Shown one piece after another: positions 19,443 to 30,100 of a DNA stretch of 64,000 bases (within the stretch, counting starts at the first letter, position 1; each line of letters begins with the position of its first letter). The notes beneath the pieces are model-generated. The model worked only from the letters and a program-made list of their open reading frames with translations. It was not told the DNA's origin and searched no databases. The position numbers and the translations under genes are program-made. Origin of the DNA: CAWBOY01 sp963790585 (lineage in GTDB: Bacteria > Planctomycetota > Planctomycetia > Gemmatales > Gemmataceae); contig CAWBOY010000006.1 of NCBI GenBank assembly GCA_963790585.1, positions 186,001 to 250,000 on the forward strand, read 5' to 3'.

Positions 19443-20975
19443 TCATTTTATCGCTGACAGCTGGCCCAAGTTCTGTTTGAAGTCATTTGCATTGAAATCG
19501 CTCAATACCTTCAACCGAGCTTCCAACTCACCTTCAATATTCGATTTTCCAGAGGGCAAATGGAGCTTTAGCTGCGTCTCCAGCTTGTCGAGAACCGTCT
19601 TAGTAACAGGATCGAACTTCCCTTCGGAATCTGCCGCCGCTTCCATCGACAGCACTTTCACAGCCCAGCCGATCTGGCGGGCCGAGTCATAATCGACGCG
19701 GTCGTCCTTATAAAGCTCAGGTATGAGCTTGAGTAGTTTGCGAGCGGTTCCCTTCTCAAGGCGCTTGTTGCTTAGATGATCGGCAAATTTGTCGGCCCAC
19801 GCCGCGAGTGACGTGGCGGCGGCAGCGATCAATTTTGGCTCGCCGAACGGCTGCGCATCGAAACCCTGCGCGACCTTTTTGACGAGGCTATCAAACTCGT
19901 CCTGGCCTTTTTTGGCATCGGCTTCATCGGTCGCCAACTCGCGGATAGCGAGCTTGATGAGAACGACGGGCCACGATTTCATCGGCACGCGCCCCGGCTT
20001 GCCGGCGAAGCCAGTTTTTTGACGGACGGCGTTGCCCTTTAGATCGTGATGACAAGCGTAACAATCGAAACTGGACAGGTTCAAGGCTCGATCGCCGGCG
20101 TCGTCGGCCTTCATGGCGGCGTCGGCGTCGAATTTAAGCAAGTTCATGCTCTCTCGCAGCGAGATAAGGCCGCTGAGGAGCAATAATCGCGTCTGCTCGC
20201 AGCTACGTTCGAGCTTTTGCCGGTCGATGGTATCCTGCGCTTCGAGAGTTTTGTTGCGTAGAAAGGTCCAATGCTTCGGCATCTCGTCGCTGAACAGGGC
20301 CGCTTCGAAGCTGGGCAAAGGAGGATGTCCGGCGGCATACATCTCGTGCGTGACGAATTTTCCATCCGGAAGATTGCCGACATGACAGGAGGCACAAAGC
20401 TCTGCACGCTTTATGGGAGTCCAGAGATCTTTGAAGCCGAATTTCTTCTCTTTTTCCTCGCGTGTCCAACTCCGCCATTCGCTGGCGTTGGCGAGGAAGC
20501 CATGCTGGAAAATCCACTCCTTTGTCGGCCCATGACAAACGACGCAGCTGACGCCTTCCTCCGCGCGTTTTTCTTTGCTGAATGTTAATTTGAAATCTGA
20601 GATCTCGGTGTCTTTTCCTTTGAGATTGACGCCGTGGCAGGCGAGGCAGCGAGGGTCTTCTGAAACTTTGGTATTTAGAATCAGCCCCATCTGTTTTGAT
20701 CGGTCATTGAACAACACCTTGGTCGCGTTTTGATGTTTATCGTCCGCGCGCCACCTGGTCACTTCGTCACCCGTACATAAAAGAGCGTTTGCCTCCTTGG
20801 GCAGCAAAACGTGGCATTGGGTACAGGCGCCGACCCCCACGTAATACGTTTTGAAATTTGCTTTTTCGGCTGGCTTTTCCTTCTCTTGCCCTGCCCGTAC
20901 CATCAACCACGCTGGACTCGTGACAATCAGAAGCGTCACGACCGCGAGCAACCAGCGCGAAGATTGAACGGCCAT
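19443..20975 (-). CDS. Periplasmic pentahaem c-type cytochrome (C554-like)
   Basis: About 510 residues with an N-terminal membrane/signal segment (WLLAVVTLLIVTSPAWLMV). It has five CxxCH haem motifs: CTQCH, CLACH, CVVCH, CASCH and CYACH. The segment HEMYAAGHPPLPSFEAALFSDEMPKHW matches the corresponding HDxIAAGHPRLxFExxAF segment of its two neighbours. The C-terminal 200 residues are helical and charged without haem motifs. It is intact, convergent with the cytochrome gene at 18042-19414 (stops 28 bases apart) and 51 bases downstream of the related gene at 21027-22433, so the two minus-strand genes are probably one transcript. The redox partner is unknown. A GTG 12 bases upstream is an alternative start. 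Confidence 0.88.
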   Translation of the reverse strand: MAVQSSRWLLAVVTLLIVTSPAWLMVRAGQEKEKPAEKANFKTYYVGVGACTQCHVLLPKEANALLCTGDEVTRWRADDKHQNATKVLFNDRSKQMGLILNTKVSEDPRCLACHGVNLKGKDTEISDFKLTFSKEKRAEEGVSCVVCHGPTKEWIFQHGFLANASEWRSWTREEKEKKFGFKDLWTPIKRAELCASCHVGNLPDGKFVTHEMYAAGHPPLPSFEAALFSDEMPKHWTFLRNKTLEAQDTIDRQKLERSCEQTRLLLLSGLISLRESMNLLKFDADAAMKADDAGDRALNLSSFDCYACHHDLKGNAVRQKTGFAGKPGRVPMKSWPVVLIKLAIRELATDEADAKKGQDEFDSLVKKVAQGFDAQPFGEPKLIAAAATSLAAWADKFADHLSNKRLEKGTARKLLKLIPELYKDDRVDYDSARQIGWAVKVLSMEAAADSEGKFDPVTKTVLDKLETQLKLHLPSGKSNIEGELEARLKVLSDFNANDFKQNLGQLSAIK

Positions 20976-21026
20976 TTTAGGCACCAAGAAGAAAAAGGTA
21001 CTGTTGAGCCCGCGCAGCGGGGCGCT

Positions 21027-22433
21027 CTATGGGATCTGCGTCTCGATTTCTTTTAACATCTTTTCTACAGCGCTTGGACTGAAATTGCTCGGACTATCGT
21101 ACAAACGGTCGCGGGTCTTGGGAAAGGACGTTTCAAGTTCGGTGCCGAGGGAGCGGATGGCGTCCCGCAAAGAGGATTGGGCGCGATAGGCTGGGTCGAT
21201 GTCGCCGAGCGCCTGATTCAGGGCCGCGAGGCCCAGATAGACCTGGGTCGCGCCGTCCCAATCACTTTTGGCGAGATCCCGTTGTCGAGAAAGGTCACGG
21301 AGGAAAGACTGCCATCGCGCGCCGCCGAAATATGGCTTTTCCGTTTCGAGCGACCAGCGATGAAGCAAAGCGCTCGCTTCGGCGGCTCGCATAGCCGCCT
21401 GACGGCGATCGGGAACGCGCTTGCTCATTTGCTGCGCAAGCGCATGGAGTGGTTCCGAAAGCAATGGTCGCGGCATGGCGCGGTCTAAAGTAGGCAGAAG
21501 GGCTTCGTACCAACTTCCCCACCGGAGGTCTGTCGTCGTCCGTCCGGCTGCGGTCGCCAAGCGCTTCGCTGCCGCGCCGGTCACGTTGTGGTGACAAGCC
21601 GCGCAATTATATTCGGAGAACTCCGGCCAAGGTTTGTCGGTATGTAGGGCCCGATATTGGAGTAGATCGAGGGAGGCCTCCGCGGTCACGAGTTGGCCGA
21701 TGAGCCAGGACCGAGCCTCAAAATCGTGGCGAACGCCTTTGGTTTCGCTCCAGTGTTTCGGATAGACGGCCTGAAACGCGGCAAACTCGAAACGTAGGCG
21801 CGGATGGCCGGCCGCGATGAGGTCATGATTCACATCTCGTTCGCCCCGTCCGACGTGGCAGCCGGCGCAACCCTCGGCTCGTTCGCGCAAACTTTTGGTA
21901 TTAGCGAACCCCTGAGACTTTTTTTCATTCACGGACTCGGCTTTCCAAGCATCGAGGTAATGAGTCGTGAGCCATTGCTGAGCTGGACCGTGGCAGCTCT
22001 CACAGCCGACGCCATCGCTGAATGCAAAGCGTGGAGCCCGGGAACTGTTCGTGATGTCGGGGAGAATGTGACAACCGAGGCAGAGCGGGTCGGTCTGCGG
22101 CGCCAAAGCGGAGATGCCGCCTTTGCCCCGATTCAAGTTCTGTGCAATGAGAAGAGATCGCTCGTCAAAGAGGACTCGGTAGGCCTTGTTGTGTGGGTCG
22201 TTGTTCGCCCAGGTGTTGTACTCCGCGCCTTTAATGCCGTTACGGCCGGCGCCGTTATGGCAAGCGGTCGAAGCGCACGAAGAAACTCCCTGATATTTGC
22301 AAGACAAATCACCAGGGTCGTTCTTACCGGCACAACCGGGCGATTCCTGTCGAGCAGCTGGACTGAACGGAACGCTGCACAGCGAACAAAATCCCCCGCA
22401 AACAAGGAGGAAATAGAGGACAGACCGGCTCAT
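21027..22433 (-). CDS. Periplasmic multihaem c-type cytochrome (C554-like)
   Basis: 468 residues with a signal peptide (VLYFLLVCGGFCSLCSVPFSPAARQ). Haem motifs are CASTACH (a CX4CH variant), CLGCH, CESCH, CAGCH and CAACH. The NHDLIAAGHPRLRFEFAAFQAVYPKHW segment and the later SWLIGQLVTAEASLDLLQYRA and EFSEYNCAACHHNVTG are closely related to the protein at 18042-19414, including the unusual first motif. The last 150 residues are helical. It is the first gene of a minus-strand pair with 19443-20975. The family suggests a periplasmic electron carrier or nitrogen/sulfur oxide-type reductase component; the sequence does not decide the substrate. Confidence 0.88.
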   Translation of the reverse strand: MSRSVLYFLLVCGGFCSLCSVPFSPAARQESPGCAGKNDPGDLSCKYQGVSSCASTACHNGAGRNGIKGAEYNTWANNDPHNKAYRVLFDERSLLIAQNLNRGKGGISALAPQTDPLCLGCHILPDITNSSRAPRFAFSDGVGCESCHGPAQQWLTTHYLDAWKAESVNEKKSQGFANTKSLRERAEGCAGCHVGRGERDVNHDLIAAGHPRLRFEFAAFQAVYPKHWSETKGVRHDFEARSWLIGQLVTAEASLDLLQYRALHTDKPWPEFSEYNCAACHHNVTGAAAKRLATAAGRTTTDLRWGSWYEALLPTLDRAMPRPLLSEPLHALAQQMSKRVPDRRQAAMRAAEASALLHRWSLETEKPYFGGARWQSFLRDLSRQRDLAKSDWDGATQVYLGLAALNQALGDIDPAYRAQSSLRDAIRSLGTELETSFPKTRDRLYDSPSNFSPSAVEKMLKEIETQIP

Positions 22434-22610
22434 GATGTCAATCTTCGCAATGGATTCAAGAGGCGCACCGATGGAAAAGAGATCGCCTCCTCTTTATTTA
22501 CCACACGAAGTTGACCGGGAAAGGAAAATCGACAGTTATTTGCAGCATTCGCCAGAATGCGGCAGCCCTGGAGTGGTTACCGCGTTCTGGCGAGTGCGGC
22601 TCCAAATTCA

Positions 22611-23381
22611 TCAAAATATGTACGGTTTTCCAAACTCTCCCATGAGAATCCGCGGCGATTTGAACTCGGCGAGTTGGCGAGCAACCTGATCCCGATTAGC
22701 GGAATGGAGGTGGACGGCGATAAATGGAACGCAGTGGCGCAACTTGCGCATCTCCTGTCCGTATTGGCACGGCGTCAGGTGCTTGGATAGATCGGCCAGC
22801 CATTGCAGTTCGTTCGGAAACGTTACTTCCATAAACACGGCTTTGAGATTGTTCAACTCATTGGCAGCGTCCCAAATGGCCTGAGTTGGCCCGGTATCAG
22901 ATGCGAACACCACCGAGCACGTCTTCTCTTCGACGAGGAATCCCTGCGTCGGCACGACGTGATCGACGTCAATTGGCGTCACGCGCAGCGAATCGACCTC
23001 GATACCTTTGCCGGATGTGAGGGTCACCATTTTCAAAAACGCTGGCCCCTGTTCGGAGATGCGAATGAAATCAGGCCAAACGCGGTCGTTAAAAATGTCA
23101 CTTTTTAAACTCTCGAGGACGGACGCGCTACCGTAAATTGTGACTGGATCGCCCTGAATCCTGCTCAAGATATTGTTCAAAAAGATTGGCAGCGATGCGA
23201 CGTGGTCTATGTGGCTATGGGACAGAAAGACGTGCTTGATTCGAACCTGGTCGTCGACATCACGATAGAAGCCGAGGCAGCCGGCGTCGATGGCTACGCT
23301 TTCGTTGACCAAAATGGTGGTCATATATTGAGAATCGCGGAAGCTGGCATCAACCGAGGAGGGTACGAGGGTTACGCGCAC
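22611..23381 (-). CDS. Metallo-beta-lactamase-fold hydrolase
   Basis: 256 residues. The metal-binding motif HSHIDH (LSHSHIDHVASLPIFL) lies near residue 56, with further ligands likely in DVDHVVPTQGF, FASDTGPT and a late AVHLHS. The arrangement resembles class II cyclic-nucleotide phosphodiesterase or RNase Z-like MBL enzymes; no nuclease-specific motif was recognised. There is no signal peptide, so it is probably cytoplasmic. The start is a GTG with GGAGGG upstream. It lies alone between the cytochrome genes and the outer-membrane protein, both on the same strand. Confidence 0.85.
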   Translation of the reverse strand: MRVTLVPSSVDASFRDSQYMTTILVNESVAIDAGCLGFYRDVDDQVRIKHVFLSHSHIDHVASLPIFLNNILSRIQGDPVTIYGSASVLESLKSDIFNDRVWPDFIRISEQGPAFLKMVTLTSGKGIEVDSLRVTPIDVDHVVPTQGFLVEEKTCSVVFASDTGPTQAIWDAANELNNLKAVFMEVTFPNELQWLADLSKHLTPCQYGQEMRKLRHCVPFIAVHLHSANRDQVARQLAEFKSPRILMGEFGKPYIF

Positions 23382-23540
23382 ATTTCAACCCTCCGCAAGT
23401 CTCGCTCACTGGGAACGGCTCGTCTGACCCAAGAGTCGCGACTGACCGGCCGCGGCTCTTTACCATTCTGACATGCTCTTGCTTGAGTTGCCTATCTTAA
23501 CTCCACATTTAGGTCGCCGCCAGCGCGAAACTGATACGAT

Positions 23541-24650
23541 TTAGAACGACCAAACCGCTCGCACGGCCAAGCCATCGAGACTCAGATCGCTGATTCGCCG
23601 CGCCGATTTGCCGAGGCTCACATCGCTGACAAAATCGGGCGTGTCCACGAGGCCAAACCAGTTGGTGATCTCGTAGCCGGCGGTCAGCCGCCAGTTGCGG
23701 TATTCCCAAGAGACACCCATGCCAAGCTCCAGAACTGGTATCACCTTGTCAAACCGCTCGGAAACATTGGTAATGATCGTTGCGCCTGCGTTGTTGGTTT
23801 CGACTAGCGAGGTATTATTTTCGCCCAGGACCATCGAGAACCGTCCTCGAGCGTACAGACCCCAGCCGTAATACATGTCGACGTTCGCCTCGCCGCCGAT
23901 GCTCAGTCCCGCGCCGCTGAAGCGTAAGTCGCTGGCGACGCGATCGAAATTGGCATCGCCGCCGTTGTAGCCCGCGGCCAGATTTTGATCGATTTGAGCG
24001 AAGCGGGCGCCGGCGAAAACGCGCACGGCCAATTGCTCGCTCGGATGAAACGCCTTACCCAGATCCAGGTCAAAGACATTGTAGTTTATGCTGTTCGTGG
24101 CCTGGCGCTATCGACTTGTTGCACCGTACCTGGATGGGTGAGCGTCGGAAATATCGTGCCTCCGGCCGGAGCGGAATTGACAGCGCTCGCCCGGTCGCTG
24201 TGCAGGTAGGTGTAGTCGAAGCTGATTTCCAGCCCGTCACGCAGGCGGTAGCCGCCACCGACCCGAAAGGCATTGGTCCAGTCCCATTCGAGCGTTTGAA
24301 TTGCGCCGATTGGACCGGTGTTGCCCGGATTGCTGGGGCCGACGATCGCATAGTCGAGGTAGTCACGACGCGGCTTGAGGAGCAGATAATCCGCCGAGAA
24401 GAAAAACGGCGATTCCGCCTTGTCAGCTTCCGTCGCGCTGAACTGTGCCCGGTAGCGGAATGCCGACGGTACACGCAGGCGCTTGCGGTTCCATAGGACC
24501 GGGTGCGGGCAACTCGGCAGGCACTGACGCGCTCGGCGGAAACGTACGCTTATCTTCCATCAGGCGCTGAAACTGCTGGGCCTGGACGACACCGCTCGCG
24601 ACCAGGACGAAAGCAATCGATGCCAATGTCCGCAACAGGCGATATTCCAT
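23541..24650 (-). pseudogene. BBP7/Lpg1974-like outer-membrane beta-barrel, at least two frameshifts
   Basis: Three reading frames are needed. The first, from ATG 24650, gives a signal peptide (LLRTLASIAFVLVASGVVQAQQ) and a proline-rich linker. The second, entered near 24450, gives SAFRYRAQFSATEADKAESPFFFSADYLLLKPRRDYLDY and FRVGGGYRLRDGLEISFDYTYLHSD. The third, entered near 24100, gives NYNVFDLDLGKAFHPSEQLAVRVFAGARFAQIDQNL through GLAVRAVWSF, ending in aromatic F as barrel proteins do. Alternating beta-strand patterns and the FRVGGGYRL block fit planctomycete outer-membrane barrels. The pieces join cleanly if two single-base indels are corrected, so this may be an intact gene with assembly errors rather than a true pseudogene. 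Confidence 0.72.
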
Positions 24651-25044
24651 GCCACTCTCCCAGCAGAGACCGAATTTCCATGACACGCTGCGCAGCCTCG
24701 GCCGCTCCGTGTTGCGGAAACATAGGACGTCCAGCGAAACTATGAATTGATCGATTGAAGGGAGGCTCTATAACAAGCGCGATTAGGATGTGCAAGTGCA
24801 AGAATTACCAGTCGCCGCCTTCACACCAAGAAAGGCAAAGCCTGAGCCCCAAAAATAGCAGCGTAATGAGGCCTAACGTCCGATGTGCCACCAACATCTC
24901 TATGTTGACCGAGGCAAGGCCATTTTCTGCCATTCCAGAACCGACGGTGGCCTCGTTTGCTTGCCTGATTAGTCAAGGCTTGGGGCAAGTTGTTGCGTTC
25001 AAAGGTCGGACTAACTCTTGACCTATATAGCCAAGTAAGTGTAT
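24651..25044. other. Divergent intergenic region
   Basis: No supported gene in this stretch between the outer-membrane protein and the TetR gene. It should hold promoters for both directions; the only clear element is the inverted repeat at 25045-25076, immediately before the TetR start. Confidence 0.45.
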
Positions 25045-25076
25045 ACTCACTCACACGCCGATGCACTTGAGTGAGT
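25045..25076. promoter_or_regulatory. Putative TetR operator
   Basis: ACTCACTCA (25045-25053) and TGAGTGAGT (25068-25076) form a perfect 9-bp inverted repeat with a 14-base spacer, ending at the base before TATG of the tetR-like gene. The position overlaps the expected -10 and ribosome-binding region, which suits autorepression by the regulator and control of the efflux genes downstream. Confidence 0.6.
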
Positions 25077-25077
25077 T

Positions 25078-25770
25078 ATGAAATCGACAGGCAAACTCTG
25101 CGCGGAGGACAGGCGGGCTGCTATTTTGGCGTCTGTCCGGCGTGTCTTTGCTGAAAAGGGATTCGACCGAACGACCACGCGAGAGTTGGCGCATGCTGCC
25201 GGCGTTTCTGAGGCATTGCTCTTCAAGCATTTTCCTAATAAGGAAGCCCTGTTCGCCGCGATGCAATCCGCCTGCTGCACGCCGCAAATCCTCGAACACT
25301 GCGAACGCCTTTATGCCATGGAATCCGGCACGCCTACGCTGGTTCTCCTCGTTCACTTTCTCATTACAGTAATCGTCAAACGCCGCTCCGCGGACGACGA
25401 CGAGAAGGCGATCCAATACCGTCTGATGTTGCGCAGCCTGGCCGAAGACGGGGAGTTCGCACGACTGTTGCTTGCCAAGATTGCCGCCGAATGGGTGCCC
25501 AAGTTCGAGGATTGTCTGCGTGAGGCCATTGCGTCTGGCGATGCCGTCGAAAGCCCCGTAAGCCCAACCGCGGCCGGATGGTTCGTCCACAATATCGCGA
25601 CCGCCATCATGCTGTTTCTGTTGCCTGGGTTGCCGATCATCGACTACGGATTGTCGGAAGATGCACTCGTAGTTCAGGCTGTCTGGTTCGCGCTGCGAGG
25701 CATTGGGCTCAAAGAGAAAGCGATCAAGCGCTATTGTACGCCCAAGTTTCTGGCGCGCTGGACGGTTTAA
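25078..25770 (+). CDS. TetR/AcrR family transcriptional regulator
   Basis: 230 residues. The N-terminal DNA-binding domain is clear: RRAAILASVRRVFAEKGFDRTTTRELAHAAGVSEALLFKHFPNKEALFAAM (about 13-62). The ligand-binding half is helical and hydrophobic, without a diagnostic signature. It is followed after 69 bases by a membrane-fusion protein and an RND pump on the same strand, the classic arrangement for a local repressor of multidrug efflux. The perfect inverted repeat just before the start codon is its likely operator. Inducer unknown. Confidence 0.92.
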   Translation: MKSTGKLCAEDRRAAILASVRRVFAEKGFDRTTTRELAHAAGVSEALLFKHFPNKEALFAAMQSACCTPQILEHCERLYAMESGTPTLVLLVHFLITVIVKRRSADDDEKAIQYRLMLRSLAEDGEFARLLLAKIAAEWVPKFEDCLREAIASGDAVESPVSPTAAGWFVHNIATAIMLFLLPGLPIIDYGLSEDALVVQAVWFALRGIGLKEKAIKRYCTPKFLARWTV

Positions 25771-25839
25771 GAAAATCTAGGTGAGAAGAGTGTTTTGGCG
25801 CGCCGGAGCGAGATCAATTATCCATGGGGGAGTGACCCA

Positions 25840-27048
25840 ATGATGTTTGTCAGTCGATATACCCTCGTCACAGTGGGATGCTGTTTGGCTCTGGCCGGTT
25901 GCACGCAAGGAAACGCGGGGATGCCGGCCCCGCCTCCGCCCGTCGTCTCCGTAAGCAGCCCGCTGGAACTTGATGTCACGGATTACAACAACTTTAACGG
26001 ACGTACGGCCGCGGTCGATTCCGTTAGGGTGCGAGCTCATGTATGGGGCTACCTCCACAAGATCAACTTCCGGGAAGGGTCCAAGGTAAACAAGGACGAC
26101 GTCCTATTTGAAATTGACTCTCGGACCTATCAATCGGAGCTCGATAGAGCAGAGGCCAACTTGATGCAGGCCAAAGCTCGTCGTGACCGTTTGCAAGCGG
26201 ACCTCGAAAGGGGCCGCCGTCTCCTTTCTCAGCGCGGCATCGGCCAAGAAGAATTCGACAAGTTGGCTGGAGATCGAGCCGAATCGGACGCAGCCGTCAA
26301 GGTCTCCGAGGCCAATCGCTCCACGGCTCTCCTCAACCTGGAATACACCCGCGTTCGCGCACCCATTTCCGGGGTAGTCAGCCGCGCCCTGGTAACTGTG
26401 GGCAACGTGGTTCAGTCCGGGGAGATGGGAGGAACCATTCTCACTTCGATCGTCTCGATCGATCCCATGTATGTCTACTTCGACGTGGACGACCTGACAT
26501 TTCTACGAGTCAATCAACTGACACGTGAGTCAGCCAACGCGAACGCCGTGCCGCATGTCTTCATGGGTTTGCCTACCGAAGCAGGGTTCCCGCGTGTGGG
26601 TACCCTTGATTTCGTCGATAACCAGATCGACCCGGGGACTGGCACCATCAAGATGCGTGGCGTTTTCGCCAACAAGGATAATGCTTTTACTGCTGGGTTG
26701 TTTGTGCGAGTGCGTGTACCCCTAGGCCGCCCCCATCGAGCGAGCCTCATCACGGACCGCGCGGTTGACACCGATCAGGGGCAAAAAGTCGTTTACGTCG
26801 TCGGTGCCGATGCTGTCGTGGAGAAGCGACCAGTTCGTCTAGGTCGGCTTCACGAGGGGATGCGCGAAATTGAGTCCGGTCTGACGTCAGGCGAGCGTAT
26901 CGTCATTGATGGTATCCAGCGCGTCCGCCACGGCGCCAAGGTCGACCCGCGTGTGGTCGCCATGCCTCTGGGAACACGAGCTACTTCTGAAGTACCAGCG
27001 GTCCCGAAACGTGGGGCAGCGGACGCCGGCGAGCAGAAGCCTAAGTAA
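25840..27048 (+). CDS. RND efflux periplasmic adaptor (AcrA/MexA-like) lipoprotein
   Basis: A membrane-fusion protein linking an inner-membrane RND pump to the outer membrane. It has a lipoprotein signal ending LALAGC, a barrel-sandwich/lipoyl part (VRVRAHVWGYLHKINFREGSKVNKDDVLFEID), a helical hairpin (AEANLMQAKARRDRLQADLERGRRLL ... EANRSTALLNLEYTRVRAPISGVVSRALVTVGNVVQ), and a beta-barrel/membrane-proximal part (GTGTIKMRGVFANKDNAFTAGLFVRVRVPL). ATG 25840 is preferred, with GGGGGAG upstream and the signal peptide beginning there. It precedes the RND gene by 80 bases and follows tetR. No outer-membrane channel gene is adjacent, so a TolC-like partner must be encoded elsewhere. Confidence 0.9.
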   Translation: MMFVSRYTLVTVGCCLALAGCTQGNAGMPAPPPPVVSVSSPLELDVTDYNNFNGRTAAVDSVRVRAHVWGYLHKINFREGSKVNKDDVLFEIDSRTYQSELDRAEANLMQAKARRDRLQADLERGRRLLSQRGIGQEEFDKLAGDRAESDAAVKVSEANRSTALLNLEYTRVRAPISGVVSRALVTVGNVVQSGEMGGTILTSIVSIDPMYVYFDVDDLTFLRVNQLTRESANANAVPHVFMGLPTEAGFPRVGTLDFVDNQIDPGTGTIKMRGVFANKDNAFTAGLFVRVRVPLGRPHRASLITDRAVDTDQGQKVVYVVGADAVVEKRPVRLGRLHEGMREIESGLTSGERIVIDGIQRVRHGAKVDPRVVAMPLGTRATSEVPAVPKRGAADAGEQKPK

Positions 27049-27128
27049 CGTTGGGACGAATGACCAGAATGGGCTGACTCATCACTTTCTTATTGATGGT
27101 TTCGGATAGGCTCTGAGGAAGAAAATCC

Positions 27129-30100
27129 ATGTTGGCGCGTTTCTTCATTGATCGTCCTGTTTTTGCATGGGTGATCTCCATTGTCATCGTGCTAGTCGGG
27201 CTGTTGGCCATGGTCAGCCTTCCGATCGCGCAATACCCCGAGATCACGCCCCCAACCGTTCAGGTAAGCTGCAACTATCCGGGAGCAAACGCTCAGGTGG
27301 TGGCTGATACTCTCGCCGCGCCGATCGAGCAGCAGATCAACGGCGTTGAAAATATGCTCTATATGTCCTCGCAGAGCAACAATGACGGCTCGTATAGCCT
27401 CGTGATTACATTCAAGCTCGGCGTCAACCTCGACATTGCCCAGGTTCTGGTGCAAAACCGCGTCTCCCAGGCGCTGCCAACTCTGCCGGATGTTGTCAAG
27501 AACACTGGCGTAACCGTCAAGAAGCAGTCTCCCAGCATCCTGCTGGTTGTCAACATATACTCCGACTTCGACCCCGGCACCGGGAAGCCCTACTACGAGC
27601 AGCTTTACCTGAGCAATTTCGCCACGATCCAAGTGAAAGACGCGCTGGCCCGCGTCGATGGAGTCGGCGAAGTTCTCGAATTCGGGCAGCAAGACTACAG
27701 TATGCGAGTCTGGTTGGATCCTGACCGGCTTTCTTCGCGTAACCTGACCGCGGCCGACGTGCTAAAGTCACTCCGTGAGCAGAATGTCCAAGTCGCGGCG
27801 GGGCAAATCGGCCAACCTCCGGTTCCTGCCGGCCTGGACTTCCAATATACGATGGGGGCTCAAGGCCGACTCGTGGAGCCTGAGCAGTTCGCGGGCATCG
27901 TCCTTAAGACGGGCGATGAGGGTGAAGTCACCTACTTGCGCGACGTCAGTCGGTCCGAACTTGGGGCCAAGAACCAGGACACTCGGTGCCGGCTGGACGG
28001 CAAGCCCTCCGTTGGCCTCGCGGTCTTCCAATCGCCGACGGCGAACGCCATGGACACGGCCACGCATGTCCGCGCAAGATGCGCGATCTGAAAGTCGCGG
28101 TTTCCCGATCACCTCGAATTCGCCATCGTCTACGACGTCACCCCCTTTATTCAAGAATCAGTCGACGAAGTGTTTCATACCTTGCGCGATGCGGTCATCC
28201 TGGTGGCAATCGTCGTGTTGCTGTTCCTCCAAGATTGGAAAGCGGTGATGCTGCCGCTCATCGACGTGGGCGTTTCGCTGGTCGGCACGTTCGCCGTGAT
28301 GAAAATGATGGGATTCAGCTTGAACAACTTGACGCTGTTTGGGCTGGTCCTTGCCATCGGTATCGTGGTCGACGATGCCATTGTCGTTTTGGAAAATATC
28401 GAACGCTGGCTGGCGAAGGGGCTGACAATCCGCGATGCGACGATTCGCGCCATGGACGAGATCACAGGGCCGATCATCGCCATAACGCTGGTTCTTAGTG
28501 CTGTGTTCTTACCTTCGGCGTTTCTGGGCGGCATCACCGGCCAATTCTTCCGCCAGTTCGCACTGACGATCGCGGCATCTATGATCCTGTCTGCTGTCAA
28601 CGCCATGACCATGACGCCGGCACGAGCGGCAACAATCTTCGCCGGCCGCCGGCACGACTGCGCACGGCCAACTGGAAGGCCGCGAGGCGCTTCCTTGGTG
28701 GCTGTTCGGCCTTCTGGGCGGGCTGTTGTCGGTATCTCTTCTGTGGACGGTCGGCGCCGCAAAGTTGGGACTGGCGGCCGATGAGATTGGGCACGAGGTG
28801 GCCGGCGGAGTACGGGAAACGGTACTGTCGTGGGCGCTGTGGGCCGGATTGTTCCTCCCAGGCCTTGTCGCAGGCGGGGTAGTCGGTTGGATCATTATTC
28901 GTCCGGTGAACTGGTTGCTGGGTAAGGTCTTTCAGGGCTTCAACTGGCTCTTCGACCTCAGCACGGCCGTCTATGGCTCGATGGTGAGCTGGTGCCTACG
29001 ATTGAGCTTTATCGTATTGCTCGTCTACTGCGGCCTGTTGGGTTTGACCTACTACAGTTTCACATTGGTCCCGAATGGATTCATTCCCAACCAGGATAAA
29101 GGCTACCTGATCGTCAACACCCAGCTCCCCGACTCCGCGTCGCTGGACCGGACCGTTGCCGTCATGGATCACATTCAAAGAATCGTCGCGGAGACGGAAG
29201 GTGTCGCCCACACTGTGGACATCCCCGGTCAGTCGTTCGTCATGAACGGCGTTAGCTCGAACTTTGGTACCACCTTCATCGTTCTCAAGCCGTTCCACGA
29301 ACGTCGATCCCCTGATCTGTACTCGGAAGTCATTGCAAGTAAGCTGCGTGAGCGAATCTATGCCGAGGTCGAGCAGGCCCAGACGCTCGTTTTTGGAGCG
29401 CCAGCCGTGGACGGGCTCGGCAATGCTGGTGGATTCAAGTTGATCCTGGAAGCAACCGGCAATATCGACTTGAAGTCATTGGAGGGGCAAACGGCTAATC
29501 TCTGCGAGAAGGCTTCCCATGTACCTGGGTTTCTAGCACTTTTCAGCAGCTTCCGGGCATCGACACCACAGCTGTACGTGGATGTCGATCGGGTCAAATG
29601 CAAGACGATGAAGGTCGAGTTGAATGATGTGTTCGACACTCTGCAAGTATTTTTGGGAGGCTACTATGTCAATGACTTCAACCGTTTCGGCCGTACCTGG
29701 CAAGTGAATCTTCAGGCCGACGCCCCCTATCGCGTCAATGCCGACGTTGTGCGGCAGTTCCGCGTACGCAACGCTTCCGGAGACATGGTGCCGTTGGGAA
29801 GCGTGGCCACTGTGCGCGACGACGTTGGACCTGTTTTCATCCAACGTTATAACATGTATACGGCAGTGGGAATCAACGGGGTGACCCTGCCTTCGGTCAG
29901 CACGGGGACGGTTATCAACACCATGGAGGGGCTGACCGCTCAGGAGTTGCCTCGCAGCATGAGCCACGAGTGGAGTGAGCTAACGTATTTGCAGCGGGAA
30001 GAATCGCTGATGGACACACTGCGCGACCTCCTGCAGAATCCGTTCATGGCGTATGTAGGGGCCGTGGTGTTAGTGTTCCTGGTATTGGCGGCTCTCTACG

